DNA of 36,239 nucleotides from positions 1 through 36,239 of the forward strand of contig WTXG01000329.1 of NCBI GenBank assembly GCA_022496185.1. Direction: 5' to 3'. Below the pieces are notes generated by a model. That model made no database searches, was not told where the DNA came from, and saw only the letters and a list, made by a program, of their open reading frames with translations. Position numbers and translations under genes: made by a program. The stretch is from Multifurca ochricompacta (Eukaryota; Basidiomycota; Agaricomycetes; Russulales; Russulaceae). This document shows positions 1-9,425 of this stretch, piece by piece (position 1 is the stretch's first letter; every line of letters begins with the position of its first letter).

Positions 1-203
1 CCACAAAACCGTTCCAATGATAATGCCTCACAAAACATTTTATATATCATGAACCACTGACTCAATTGACATTAATATAGGCTCTAATTGAAGCTTAGAT
101 GCTACACTATCATCTACTAATTTCTACTAATTTTGGAAATTATTCTCATTGTGTGGTAGGTCAATCTCTCCAGGATGGCCAAACATTGGAACAGTTTTGT
201 GGG
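1..203. other. AT-rich sequence, no gene seen
   Basis: AT-rich stretch with no convincing open frame or RNA gene. It sits where the upstream part of the adjoining LTR-like repeat would be expected, but it does not align by eye with the upstream part of the complete copy at 3395-3720. It may be older repeat decay or a separate insertion. Confidence 0.4.
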
Positions 204-478
204 CTACTGTATAAGGCCTGCCTAGATAGCCTGTATGCCTTAGACTCGACTTCTTAATCAACTTGGTGCATTACCTTCTGGGTGATTCCTAAGACCCGAC
301 TCTTGAATCGTCTCAGTGCTTTTGGCACTTATCCGCTCAACAACACTAAGGGATTAGCTCCTTTGTGTTGACTTCTCACCCGATCTCTGTGTACTGGAAA
401 GACAGTGCATACCTGACTTTGTAGTTTTGCTACGCGACTCCTCACACGTCGTGACGAATGCCCGCATCAGGCGTTACA
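204..478 (+). repeat. Partial LTR-like repeat, family R, copy 1
   Basis: From TATAAGGCC at 204 to GCGTTACA at 478 this aligns clearly with 3722-3834 plus 9431-9585 and, inverted, with 9586-9730. Shared blocks include the run ending in CTTCTTAATCAACTTGGTGC and GGGATTAGCTCCTT. The TATAAGG box and the terminal TTACA suggest a Gypsy-type LTR read on the plus strand, with this copy keeping only its 3' half. Family and orientation are inferred from structure, not from a database match. Confidence 0.65.
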
Positions 479-495
479 ACAACTATGAATGGCAG

Positions 496-843
496 ATGGT
501 GAGAATCAATCAGGGGGTCTTTGATATAGAGCAGCACCTGGCAGGCATCAGGACATGACTGGAGTTAGGAGAGGCATATCAAACCATATCTGAACAGTAT
601 GCTGACATTTTTGCCCAACCCCTCCCCCATCACCACCTTGACCTCGCACCCCAGCTTAACCCAAGTTGTCTTGAAATGCTGCACCTTCACAAAAATCCCA
701 ATGGTAAGCTTTGCTGGTGCTGTGATAGCAAGTACCACCTTAGCTGGTGTTGCCCTATGGCCAAGAAACAATGCCAACATTGCCAAAGTACATCACATTG
801 GAGCCACCAGTGTGACGCTTTTTGTCGATGTAACGGTTTGTGA
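496..843 (+). pseudogene. Zinc-knuckle (Gag-like) remnant
   Basis: This frame encodes a cysteine/histidine-rich peptide interrupted by an in-frame TGA at 556-558 and ending at TGA 841-843. Near the C-terminus an exact CCHC zinc knuckle (C-x2-C-x4-H-x4-C) runs from the Cys codon at 772 to the Cys codon at 811. It is preceded by a second Cys cluster (C-x-C-C). CCHC knuckles are typical of retrotransposon Gag nucleocapsids. It starts only 18 bp after an LTR-like end, the right place for gag in an LTR element. No pol region follows, so this is probably a decayed or non-autonomous element. It could also be a chance Cys-rich frame, but the exact spacing argues against that. Confidence 0.5.
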
Positions 844-922
844 CGCGCGTGTGACGTTTTGTGACGGTTTTTCGACTCGCGCGCGTTCGACTTTTGTTTC
901 GACGTTTCGACTTCTTACTCCG
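812..922. repeat. CpG-rich cryptic simple repeat
   Basis: A short CpG-dense island in AT-rich, CpG-poor surroundings. It is built from repeated GTGACG and TTCGAC words (GTGACG three times, TTCGAC four times). It overlaps the end of the zinc-knuckle remnant. No gene function is assigned. Confidence 0.5.
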
Positions 923-1124
923 AGTCATGTGACTGGAGTTGATGATCTTTTCTTATCTGATCTGATTTTCGGACTTAGACTGACTTGGACTGACACTCAT
1001 TTGCTTTTAGAGTGGGTGCAACACCACTTACATTTCCTGTCTCAATCTCCACTGGAGATTCATATGGACTTTTACTTTACTACACTGAATATTCTCCTTT
1101 ACTTACAAAGACACTAGACTACTT
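844..1124. other. Non-coding spacer
   Basis: No convincing coding frame. It contains part of the CpG-rich island and a pyrimidine-rich tract leading to the TATA-like box of the next repeat. Confidence 0.4.
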
Positions 1125-1627
1125 GTATTTAAGGAGGACACACTAGTAGAGACAGACTTTAAGTCTGTTCTCTTGTATCTAATACAGGTCAACTTGTCTT
1201 TATCAGAATCCCTCTTGAACTTCCTAAGCTGCAACTTAGGAAGCCTTCACCCCAGATCTTCAGCAGGGCCTATTGCCACTGCCTCGACTCCCTTCTTGCA
1301 CGCGCCCCTCCTATTTTGTGTGGGCCTTGAACCTTGAACGCGGCCCTTGTGGTTTGCCTTGACACCTTGAAACTGGCACGCGCCCCCTTGTACTTTGTGG
1401 GCCTTTGAATCTTGACCGTGGCTTGCTGTAGCCTGCCCTGAAACCTTGAATTGGCTTGACCTTGACACCCTGACTTTGAAGCTTGCATGTCTTGCATCTT
1501 GAGGACCTCAGGCCAGAACGACCTTTGACACAGCAGAGACCTGGCTGTGACAACCAGTGTCTATTCTGACAACTCACACAGTGTAATGTTTTCTTTTTGC
1601 TTTTCTTTTCTTTCTTTTTATTACACG
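1125..1627 (+). repeat. LTR-like repeat, family S, copy 1
   Basis: It begins with a TATA-like GTATTTAAGG. About 25 bp later comes a near-palindrome, ACAGACTT-T-AAGTCTGT. A tract full of CCTTGA words follows, then a TTGACACAGC...GCTGTGACA block, then a CTTTTCTTTTCTT pyrimidine tract. The same ordered blocks recur at 1841-2290 in the same orientation. TATA box, start-like palindrome and terminal tract suggest the LTR of a retroelement. No TG/CA ends or target duplications could be fixed, so the limits are approximate. Confidence 0.5.
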
Positions 1628-1840
1628 ATAACCACTTAGCTAGCTATCCCTAGATCATCAAGTGATAGCAGATAACAGAGGGTTCAACCCCTCCTGTATG
1701 AGACCTAGCCCCCATTTACCTTCTTTATGACACAAGTACACTTATCTATGACATCAACTGTGACGCAGTTATGATATCATACATTATCTACTTGTCTTTA
1801 CCACTAGCTAGACTCCTTCCTAAATAGCTCCCCAGACCAT
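1628..1840. other. Spacer between S repeats
   Basis: AT-rich, no coding frame seen. Contains tandem TGACATCA/TGACGCAG-like words and no RNA gene that I can recognise. Confidence 0.35.
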
Positions 1841-2290
1841 GTATTTAAGCCCACCAGACTAGAGGAGACAGACCTTAAGTCTGTTCTCCTGTGTTCAATC
1901 CAGGTGTTCAGAGCTCACTGAAAACTCCCCTTGAACTCTTTAAGTTGCAACTTGAAGAGCCTTCAAACCCCAGAGACTTGTGGCAGGACTGTTGCGTCGC
2001 TGCTCAACTTCGCATCTCACATGTGCCCCTCTTGAGTCAGTGGGCTGAACATTATCTTGATCACCCTCTTGATCTTGATAGCTTGACTGGTCTTGACTGC
2101 TGTCTTGACCTTGATTTCTCCTAGTCAGTCTTGATAGGAGAACTTGCTTTGGATCACTTTGGATCCTGAATGACAACTTGACACAGCGCGCACCTAGCTG
2201 TGACACACAGGCCCCCAACATCATCAACCTGTCTGTGTCACGGCTCTACTTTATTTTTCTTTTCTTTTCTCCCTTTTAGATCACATGACT
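1841..2290 (+). repeat. LTR-like repeat, family S, copy 2
   Basis: Second, diverged copy of the 1125-1627 repeat, in direct orientation. It has GTATTTAAG at 1841, ACAGACCTTAAGTCTGT shortly after, the block CTTTAAGTTGCAACTT, a CTTGA-rich tract, TTGACACAGC...GCTGTGACAC, and a final TTTTCTTTTCTTTTCTCCC. Two direct LTR-like copies about 700 bp apart could be the ends of a very short element or two independent solo LTRs. Confidence 0.5.
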
Positions 2291-2464
2291 GTGGGAAGAT
2301 TACCCAGCAGTCTCAACACATGATCATGGGAATGTAGTTGTGACATGGATCATGTGACCGAGTCACATGTAATAGTCACATGCTGCTTAGTCAGCACAAA
2401 GAGCCACTCAACAATAACAAGTCGATTCTCTATTGTGTTTACCACAATAGGCAAGGCCCCACAG

Positions 2465-2532
2465 TCTAGACGGTTCTAGACCAAGTGGAGCTGTTATCAA
2501 GATAAGAGGAGTCCAGCCTAGAAGGTTCTAGG
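2465..2532. promoter_or_regulatory. Pair of AGAA-nn-TTCT (HSE-like) palindromes
   Basis: TCTAGACGGTTCTAGA at 2465-2480 and CCTAGAAGGTTCTAGG at 2517-2532 are two related palindromes about 50 bp apart. The second contains aGAAggTTCt, matching the inverted-pentamer unit of a heat-shock element. No gene stands just downstream, so a regulatory role is inference only. They may simply be repeat-internal hairpins. Confidence 0.3.
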
Positions 2533-2649
2533 TAAGTGAAGCTCTAGATAAGGGCCCAGGTTGGGCCATGGCCAATTTTAGCACAGAATCATATGTATCA
2601 GTAGATAGACGTGTTCCAGACCTAAGGGCTAGACTACATATCAGTTATC

Positions 2650-2690
2650 TACTCCACAGTGATGTCATTATGACATCACACTGTGGAGTA
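2650..2690. repeat. 41-bp near-perfect hairpin palindrome
   Basis: TACTCCACAGTGATGTCAT is followed by its inverse complement, with only two extra bases in the right arm (ATGACATCACACTGTGGAGT, then A). The core carries TGATGTCA and TGACATCA, close to ATF/CREB-type octamers. It lies in repeat-derived DNA. Confidence 0.7.
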
Positions 2691-2850
2691 TGATCAGTCA
2701 GCAGAGTAAAGCAGCTTACGAATCACAAAGATAAGGCTCAGTCAGCAATACAGCTGACTGATACTTGCTGATTCTTGCTTACACTTATCGCTTACCTCGT
2801 TACACTGAGAAATGTATATAAGACCCTCTGTAACAGCCTGTAGCCCCCCA

Positions 2851-2970
2851 TCTTGTCCTCTTGGGGCTGCAGGTGAGTAACTGTCTACACGAGTTTGATA
2901 CATAGTGCTAATGGCATACTGCCTCCCTGTGTGACTCGATCCTTTGGATCTTGTCCTCTTGGGGCTGCAG
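2851..2970 (+). repeat. 22-bp direct repeat bounding a 76-bp segment
   Basis: The 22 bases at 2851-2872 (TCTTGTCC...GGGCTGCAG) are repeated exactly at 2949-2970. The first copy is followed by GTGAGTAA, a strong 5' splice-site match. The second copy ends in CTGCAG, a usable 3' splice site. Splicing 2873-2970 would leave exactly one copy of the repeat. Confidence 0.75.
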
Positions 2971-3224
2971 TTTCTTTGGGTTTCAGATGCCATCATCGTG
3001 GTTGCAAAACCACAGTGGGTGACACAGGTCCCCATCATTACTTAACGCGTGACGTTTGCCTCCGCGGTATGCCCAACGACAAAGGTCACTTTCACCTTTG
3101 CCCTTCTTGCTTACTAAGTGTCGCAGAGCTTCACCCGTTACAGTCTGGATGGTGCAGCAAATGTCTCTCCCATAACACTGGCCACCGAGAAATTGACTGT
3201 CATGTTTATGACAGTTGCTTTTGA
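2895..3224 (+). pseudogene. Cys/His-rich frame, second zinc-knuckle-like remnant
   Basis: The frame encodes about 109 residues. Its second half has a C-x2-C pair, then C-x2-C-x6-H-x4-C near the end (residues CSKC...GH...C). The order of PN-K, C-x2-C and knuckle resembles the remnant at 496-843. The knuckle spacing is not canonical (x6 instead of x4), so it may be decayed. It lies just upstream of a purine tract and an LTR-like start at 3395, consistent with the internal end of an old LTR element. The opposite strand is also open here, so the coding call is uncertain. Confidence 0.35.
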
Positions 3225-3386
3225 TGTGGGAGGAGAGGGCCCTATGGTTTTTAACAAACACATGTTTGCCCCATGGACAAAGACAAGGAGAACTATGATG
3301 CTGACCACTACGCCATAGCGGACAACTATCTCTCCTTGGTCCAGGATGATGATGGTATGCCAATCTAGCTGGCTCTGCTAGGACTT

Positions 3387-3394
3387 AGAGAGGG
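3387..3394 (+). other. Possible polypurine tract before LTR-like repeat R2
   Basis: AGAGAGGG directly precedes the inferred LTR start GGTAACAAACCCC. A purine run next to the 3' LTR primes plus-strand synthesis in LTR retroelements. Short and therefore weak evidence. Confidence 0.35.
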
Positions 3395-3834
3395 GGTAAC
3401 AAACCCCACTACATTGTCTTGTTTCCTTTTTCCTTTCACGTGACATGCTGTTTGGCCTTGTTTATCCCTGTTGATCATGTTCATGACTTCCTTTATACTT
3501 GTTTGTTTCTTATTTCTGACTCAGGCTGTGCTTATCTCTGACTCATACTTTACATACAAACTCTTATGTATTTTCCCACCAGAATCATGACTATACCAGA
3601 TCCATCTACATATATTCTCACCTGGCCCACCCTTGCTCCATTTCCCCATTTGACTAGATTACAACTTTGTTGATACATCAAGTACAATACTCCAATTCAG
3701 GCTCCAACTTCTATTACATATATAAGGCCCATCTAGATAGCCTGTATACCTTAGACTCGACTTCTTAATCAACTTGGTGCATTACCTTCTGGGTGATCTC
3801 TAAGACCTGACCTCTGAATTGACTCAGTGCTTCT
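3395..3834 (+). repeat. LTR-like repeat, family R, copy 2, left part (split by Copia)
   Basis: Left 440 bp of an LTR-like repeat that resumes at 9431 after the Copia insertion. It starts GGTAACAAACCCC, matching TGTTATGAACCC at the outer end of the inverted copy (10051 downwards). It carries a TATATAAGG box near 3720. The inverted copy at 9586-10051 aligns along its whole length, for example TTTTCCCACCAGAATCATGA and TATTCTCACCTGGCCCAC. Confidence 0.8.
3830..3834. repeat. Target-site duplication of Copia, left
   Basis: CTTCT immediately before the TG of the left LTR equals CTTCT at 9426-9430 after the right LTR. Removing the element plus one CTTCT rejoins GTGCTTCTGGCACTT, matching the uninterrupted repeat copies (GTGCTTTTGGCACTT near 317; inverted near 9615). 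Confidence 0.95.
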
Positions 3835-4240
3835 TGATGAAACGCAGCTGTGAAAGAGTTTAGCTATCTATGTAGATAGCAGATAGGTTCAGTTGTTGTG
3901 GTCAAAACTTATATATTAATTAGTATCTTTACCTATGTAGATAGCGGATAGGCTATTACTAAGCATTAGCTAACTACAGTAAAGATAAGATACTGATACT
4001 CACTTCAGTTGTTGTGGTCAAAACTGAAGTGAATGCGTACAATGTAACGACCTTTTATACTACATAGAAGCGTGACAATCATAACAGTAAATAGTTCTAT
4101 TTACTTGTGACAAGATATAAGAAGGAATGTGTTGTGCATGCAATGTGGAATTGTGTCTCAATCAGTTAATGGACGCACTTTAGCTTATCTTATCATGATC
4201 GTTAGATCGAGTCCACCCGGGAGTCCGGCTCGTCTCAACA
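3835..4240 (-). repeat. Copia 3' LTR (left)
   Basis: 406 bp, TGATGA...CTCAACA on the plus strand. It matches 9020-9425 except for six transitions. Inside it a 20-bp word (CAGTTGTTGTGGTCAAAACT) occurs at 3890-3909 and 4006-4025. TATGTAGATAGC also occurs twice. Confidence 0.95.
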
Positions 4241-4247
4241 TCCCCCC
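4241..4247 (-). other. Copia polypurine tract
   Basis: On the minus strand GGGGGGA lies directly before the 3' LTR, the expected position for the plus-strand primer. Confidence 0.75.
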
Positions 4248-4267
4248 GTGATTAGGACAATTCCAGA

Positions 4268-7200
4268 TTAGATAAGTCCTAACCCAGCAACAAAGTCCTC
4301 CAGTCGCACACGTGTGTGCGGCTTCGTGAATCCATCAGCTAACATGTCATCAGTGGCTGTACGAATGAGTTCAATGAAGCCTTCTTCGACATATTCGCAA
4401 ATTGCATGATGCTTGATGGGAATGTGCTTAGATCTTCTCCCAGTCACCGGATTCAATGCTAAGTCAACGGCGCCTTTGTTATCGCCATGTAGGGGAATTG
4501 GATCGGATACTTCATAACCGATCTCGGAGAGGAAAGCCCGATACCATGCGGCCTGATTAGCCACCTCAGCTAATGCCATATACTCGGCATGGGTGGTACT
4601 CTGGGCAACAGTCTTCTGCTTGCGTGATGTCCAAGAGATCGCAGCATCTGCAAGTGAGAAAACATAACCTGAAGTAGAATGATAGTCATCGGCATCATCT
4701 CCCAAACTGGAGTCTGAAAATCCGACGAGTCCTTCTCCGCGTGCTCCATCATAGCGTAGCCGTAAGTCTGCTGTACCCTTCAAATAAGCAAGTACATATT
4801 TAGCAAGACGCAAGTGGTGCGGTGAGGGGTTTGCTGCATATTGCGCAAGGCGCGCAACAGCGAAAGAAGTGTCCAGTCTTGTACAATCTGCACATAAAGT
4901 AGACTCCCAATAAGCTGTTGATAAAGCTTGATCTCTGCAGGGGATGCCTGTCCAGTATGCTTGACTAAATGTACCTCCGAACCTGTTGGAAGTGGAGTGC
5001 GCGCGGGATTCGCATCCGACATTCCAAAGCGCTCTACAATCTCTGAGATGTACCGGCTTTGATCTATCTCCAAACACTTGATTGAGCGGTCTCGTGTGAT
5101 CCTGACTCCGAGGTATGAGTCGATCTCTCCAGATCCGTCATTTCATAGCGATTAGATAACATCTTTTTGATCCGCCCTATCTCTTCCGAAGAGTCGCCCA
5201 ACAACGTGATGTCATCGACATAGAGGATTATTATCACTAAGCCCTCCCCTCCTTGTGATGATACACATAAACACCCGCATCTGAGAAACAATGCGTGAAG
5301 CTGAGTTCCACGAGAACTCCATGGAATTGTAAGTTCCATGCACGCAAGCTTGCTTTAAGCCGTAGAGTGCCTTTTTGAGAAGGCAGACCTTCTGCTCGTG
5401 ACCTGACTCGACAAAACCCTGAGGCTGCTCCATATATATTTCTTCATCCAGTTGCCCATTTAGGAATGCCAACTTGACATCCATCTGATGGATCTCCCAA
5501 TCCTCTAGCGCGGCCAACGCTAGCAAGAGTCGCAAGGACTCAAACCGGGCAACCGGTGAAAATGTTTCGTCGTAGTCTATTCCCTGTATCTGCGTGAATC
5601 CCTTGGCCACCAGACGGCGCGAAAGCGTCCATCTGCTTTGTGCTTAAACACCCATTTAGATTTAACGGCCTTTGGCCCGCTGGTAAATCTACTAGGCTCC
5701 AGGTTCCATTCTTTGTGAGTGCGTCCATCTCGTATTGGCACGCATCACACCACTCCTCTGCATATTCAGACCCCATGCTTCCCTGTAAGATAGCGGATCG
5801 CGATATACAGCAGCCGCGAGAAGTGCCATGTGCCCCAAACGTCTGTCTTGTTAATCTCAGCATTGTCCTCGTTATAGTACCGTGGGTTCCTACGGGGTTG
5901 ATCCCGTAGTCGCCTGGGTGAAGGCTGTGAGGACTCAGCTGCTTGACCCTGCGGGGTAGTGTCCGCGGGTCTACGGGTACGGAATATGCGTACTGTGGGT
6001 GCACGGGTGGCAGTTCACGCGTCTGTGGTCTAGATGGTGGAGTAACAAAAATATCATATTCAGAACCTTCTACACTCTGTCTGGTAACCGGGATGGTGTC
6101 CTTGGAGGGACCACCTCCCTATTCTCTTCTACACGCGAGACTACAGGGAACTCTATAGTCAGTGGTCCTGCGAGGACCACGGGTTTCTCGGGCCGAGTAG
6201 ACGGCTGACTACTCTCCCAAAATGGAAAGGAACGCTCGTCAAATGTCACATCGCGAGACAAGACGACCACTCGGGTACTCGAATTCCATAACCGGTAACC
6301 CTTTGAACCCGGTTGTACCCGACAAATGTCATTTCAATCGCTCTCAGATCTAATTTCCTGCATTTGTCCTCTGGGACGTGTACATATCCCTTGCATCTGA
6401 AAACGCGAAAATAAGAGACATCTGGAATGTGACCAGCACTCCAGAGCTCATGTGGTGTGCGCCACCCTAATGTTCTTGTGGGAGTACGATTGTATGTGTG
6501 AACAGCAGTGTCAACTGCCAACTCCCAAAAGCCGAGGGACAACCCAGCGCTGTGTAACATAGCACGCGCTTTGTCTAAGATCGTCCTATTCCACCTCTCG
6601 GCTATGCCATTCTGCTGTGGCGAACCTGGCATTGTAAGTTTATGCTCGATCCCCTTTTCATCTAGTACTGCTTGTACCACGCGCACATGTATTCCCCTCC
6701 TCGATCAGAGTGTAATGCCAATAACTTTTCTGATGTCTGAGCTTCAGCCCAGGCAAGAAATTTTTTGAAGGCATGTGCACACTGGTCTTTACTCTTTAGG
6801 AAATACACAACTCCATGTCTAGAATAATCATCTATGAATTCGCCATGTACAACGCGCCTTGTATTGATTGCACTTGCATCAGACCGGCTAGATCACTGTG
6901 TACATCCTAAGCCTGCGATCCGATCACTTATGCGATGCCGAAAAGGGTAGTCGCGCCTGCTTGCCGAGTTCACACCCAGGGCAAGGCGACTGATTACTAT
7001 CAATCGAGGCATCAAACTCTATTCCTTTTACGGAATTATGATACCGCTTTAGAGCATTGTGCGACATATGCCCCATACAATGATGCCAGGTGTCGAGCGA
7101 GTGCACGACACGTGAGTGCACGTTTAGGGCTCCAATTGAGGCATCTAACCAATAAAGATTATCCTCTAGGTAACCCTGCACAATTTTCTGGTTTTGGACT

Positions 7201-8326
7201 GAAATCGTGAACTTCTTGTCTGCGAACAGACTATGGCTCCCTTCTGAGTAAGAGCGCATGTTGAGATAAAGCGCGTCTTAACGTCTGGTATGTGCAGAAC
7301 GTTGCTTAGGGTAATCTCCAAGTCCCGGTTTCCTACAGTGGTGTTGAAAACCACTGTCCCCACACCAATTTGCTTGACATTAGAGTTATCTCCCAGGCAT
7401 ACTGTGCCATTAGCCGGAGAATACTCAGTAAAGTCAGAGCGATTAGGTGATATATGATGCGTGGCCCCTGAGTCCATCATCCATCTCGATCGTACCGCGG
7501 CGTAGAGGGAAACACGTATATCATTATTATTGTCATCGGGTATCTCTACAATACTGGCCGATGACTCTACATGTGCGTTGACGGCCTTATTCTGACCATC
7601 TTTGCTCCCCGTCGCCTTCTTGTCCTCCTCATCCTTTTTCTTTTTCTGGCATTCCGAAATCTTGTGCCCATTTTTCTGACAATAGTAACATTTGATGTTC
7701 TTCTTGTCTTTCTTGATGGGCGCAGATTTATTCAGAGATGCGGAAGTGCCGGACCAACGACCTTCCTCATTAAGTATACGCTCTTGAATAACTTGAGGGG
7801 AAAGATCTGACGGCATTCCGGACGCCAGGATGGTGGAAGCGACTGCCAAGTATGAATTGGGTAACGCTTTGATCAGGATGAAACTGTACTGTAAATCTGA
7901 GATCTCCATCTCATTGTTCTTCAGGGTAACATGCGCATCATTCAACTTCTGCAGCTGAGGGAGCATGGGTGATGAGTCGCTCAAGGAAGTGCTGGTGAGG
8001 GCAGCCCAGGTGTTAAATGCAGACATCGATCCCACACCCCCATAAACGCGTTTGAGCTCTTCCCACTTGGTCCTACAAGTTTTGAACTTTGTGTCGTCTG
8101 CTACTGTCTGCCAGACATCTTTTTGAGTGTAAATCTCCAAGACACCTAAGAGAACCCCCTCTTCAGAGTCCCAATTCCCTGCGGGATCAGGTTTATCACT
8201 GATGAGATGGTCCCGGACTCCATTCATATGGAAAAGAGCCATCATCCACGCTGACCAAACTGCCCAGTTAGATCCATCCAGGATCTCGATCGTTGCTGAT
8301 GGTGGGACAGAAAATGATGGTGCCAT
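4268..8326 (-). pseudogene. Copia gag-pol polyprotein, frameshifted remnants
   Basis: Gag starts at ATG 8326. It holds a CCHC knuckle (C-x2-C-x4-H-x4-C, about residues 213-226) and then the protease motif MMDSGATHH. Frame is lost near 7260. In another frame the pre-integrase zinc domain follows (H-x3-H, C-x2-C; 7259-6924). The integrase comes next (DDYSRHG, LHSDRGGEY and QQNGIAERWNRT), broken near 6860 and 6685. Reverse transcriptase fragments lie at about 5770-5064 with [20 protein letters not shown] and the catalytic YVDD. RNase H lies at 4900-4268 (GFSDSSLGDD, SGYVFSLA, FTKP) and ends at the TAG read from 4268. The order integrase before RT is diagnostic of Copia. At least five frame changes are visible. 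Confidence 0.92.
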
Positions 8327-9007
8327 ATCTACAAGTTACTGCTGGTGCGATGATTTCCAATCTGGGTGAGAGGAGCAGTCAGACCCAGATTATGAAGATC
8401 CTAGTACCTCTGGTGTATCAACTGTACTCCCTGAATCCACAGAGGATCCAGTCTCTCAGACACCAAAACGCGCAATCTATCTACTACCATAACTATCTAG
8501 CATACCGCAGTTGTGACGAGCCCAAGCGCTCAGGGGAGTGACTACCCCCGCCTTGTTCTAGACCCAAAAACTACGCCCCATCCTGTGGAGTCGGAGCCAA
8601 CCGTTCAGTAGGCAAATAGTCCCCGGGGCCTCCCACCCGGCTTCCTATCTTGGCAGTGAGGCCGCATCCGGCTCATGCACGGTGCCTAACCAGCTATCGT
8701 GTGCACGTTTCCCCGGGATAAGTAAATTATAGTACTTTATGATAATTATGTAATTGCACTTCTGGGCTGAGAGAAAACTCACGCGTGCTTCTGCGTCACC
8801 ACGCTCCGTCGCACAGTTCGTGGGAAACCCAGTAAGGGGTCCAGTCTACACCGATCCACCAGCTCCAGGGGCCGTGGAATTGAGGTATACTACAAAAACA
8901 TTAAACAGAGGCTCGCCTTTTCTGGGAGAATAAATTTGCGTTTGTTCGACTTCAAGGGAGCTTGTGTAAAATACTAGATCTTCTTCTGGATAATTTAGAT
9001 TAGGGCA
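8327..9007 (-). other. Copia leader between primer site and gag
   Basis: About 680 bp between the 5' LTR and the gag start, without Copia protein motifs. One short plus-strand frame at 8370-8492 encodes an acidic Ser/Thr/Pro-rich peptide (see findings). Packaging signals would be expected here but cannot be seen by eye. Confidence 0.6.
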
Positions 9008-9019
9008 GGGCCCATAACC
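9008..9019 (-). other. Copia primer-binding site (putative)
   Basis: On the minus strand GGTTATGGGCCC follows directly on the CA end of the 5' LTR, the position of the tRNA primer site. I did not match it to a particular tRNA. Confidence 0.5.
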
Positions 9020-9425
9020 TGATGAAACGCAGCTGTGAAAGAGTTTAGCTATCTATGTAGATAGTGGATAGGTTCAGTTGTTGTGGTCAAAACTTATATA
9101 TTAATTAGTATCTTTACCTATGTAGATAGCGGATAGGCTATTACTAAGCGTTAGCTAACTACAGTAAAGATAAGATACTGATACTCACTTCAGTTGTTGT
9201 GGTCAAAACTGAAGTGAACGCATACAATGTAACGACCTTTTATACTACATAGAAGCGTGACAATCATAACAGTAAATAGTTCTATTTACTTGTGACAAGA
9301 TATAAGAAGGAATGTGTTGTGCATGCAATGTGGAATTGTGTCTCAATCAGTTAATGGACGCACTTTAGCTTATCTTATCATGATCGTTAGATCGAGTCCA
9401 CCCGGGAGTCCGGCTTGTCTCAACA
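9020..9425 (-). repeat. Copia 5' LTR (right)
   Basis: 406 bp, same length and ends as the left LTR, six substitutions. On the minus strand it starts TGTTGAGACAAGCC and is followed by the primer site. Confidence 0.95.

Larger units (their letters stand above)
3835..9425 (-). mobile_element. Ty1/Copia LTR retrotransposon, degenerate, 5591 bp
   Basis: A full-length but dead Copia element read on the minus strand. It has 406-bp LTRs at both ends (TG...CA), a 5-bp target duplication and a G-rich polypurine tract next to the 3' LTR. The remains of gag-pol keep the Copia order gag, protease, integrase, reverse transcriptase, RNase H. The LTRs differ at six positions only, so insertion is fairly recent. 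Several frameshifts nevertheless break the polyprotein, so it could not move by itself. It sits inside an older LTR-like repeat, a nested insertion. Confidence 0.95.

Noticed and set aside
599..1117. Long plus-strand frame of 172 codons over the zinc-knuckle remnant
   Set aside because: It is in a different frame from the CCHC knuckle, runs through the CpG-rich repeat and shows no domain. The knuckle frame with exact C-x2-C-x4-H-x4-C spacing is the better reading.
2983..3363. Minus-strand Cys/His-rich frame of 126 codons
   Set aside because: It is the antisense of the plus-strand Cys-rich frame. It has no regular zinc-binding spacing, and the plus strand fits the element orientation better.
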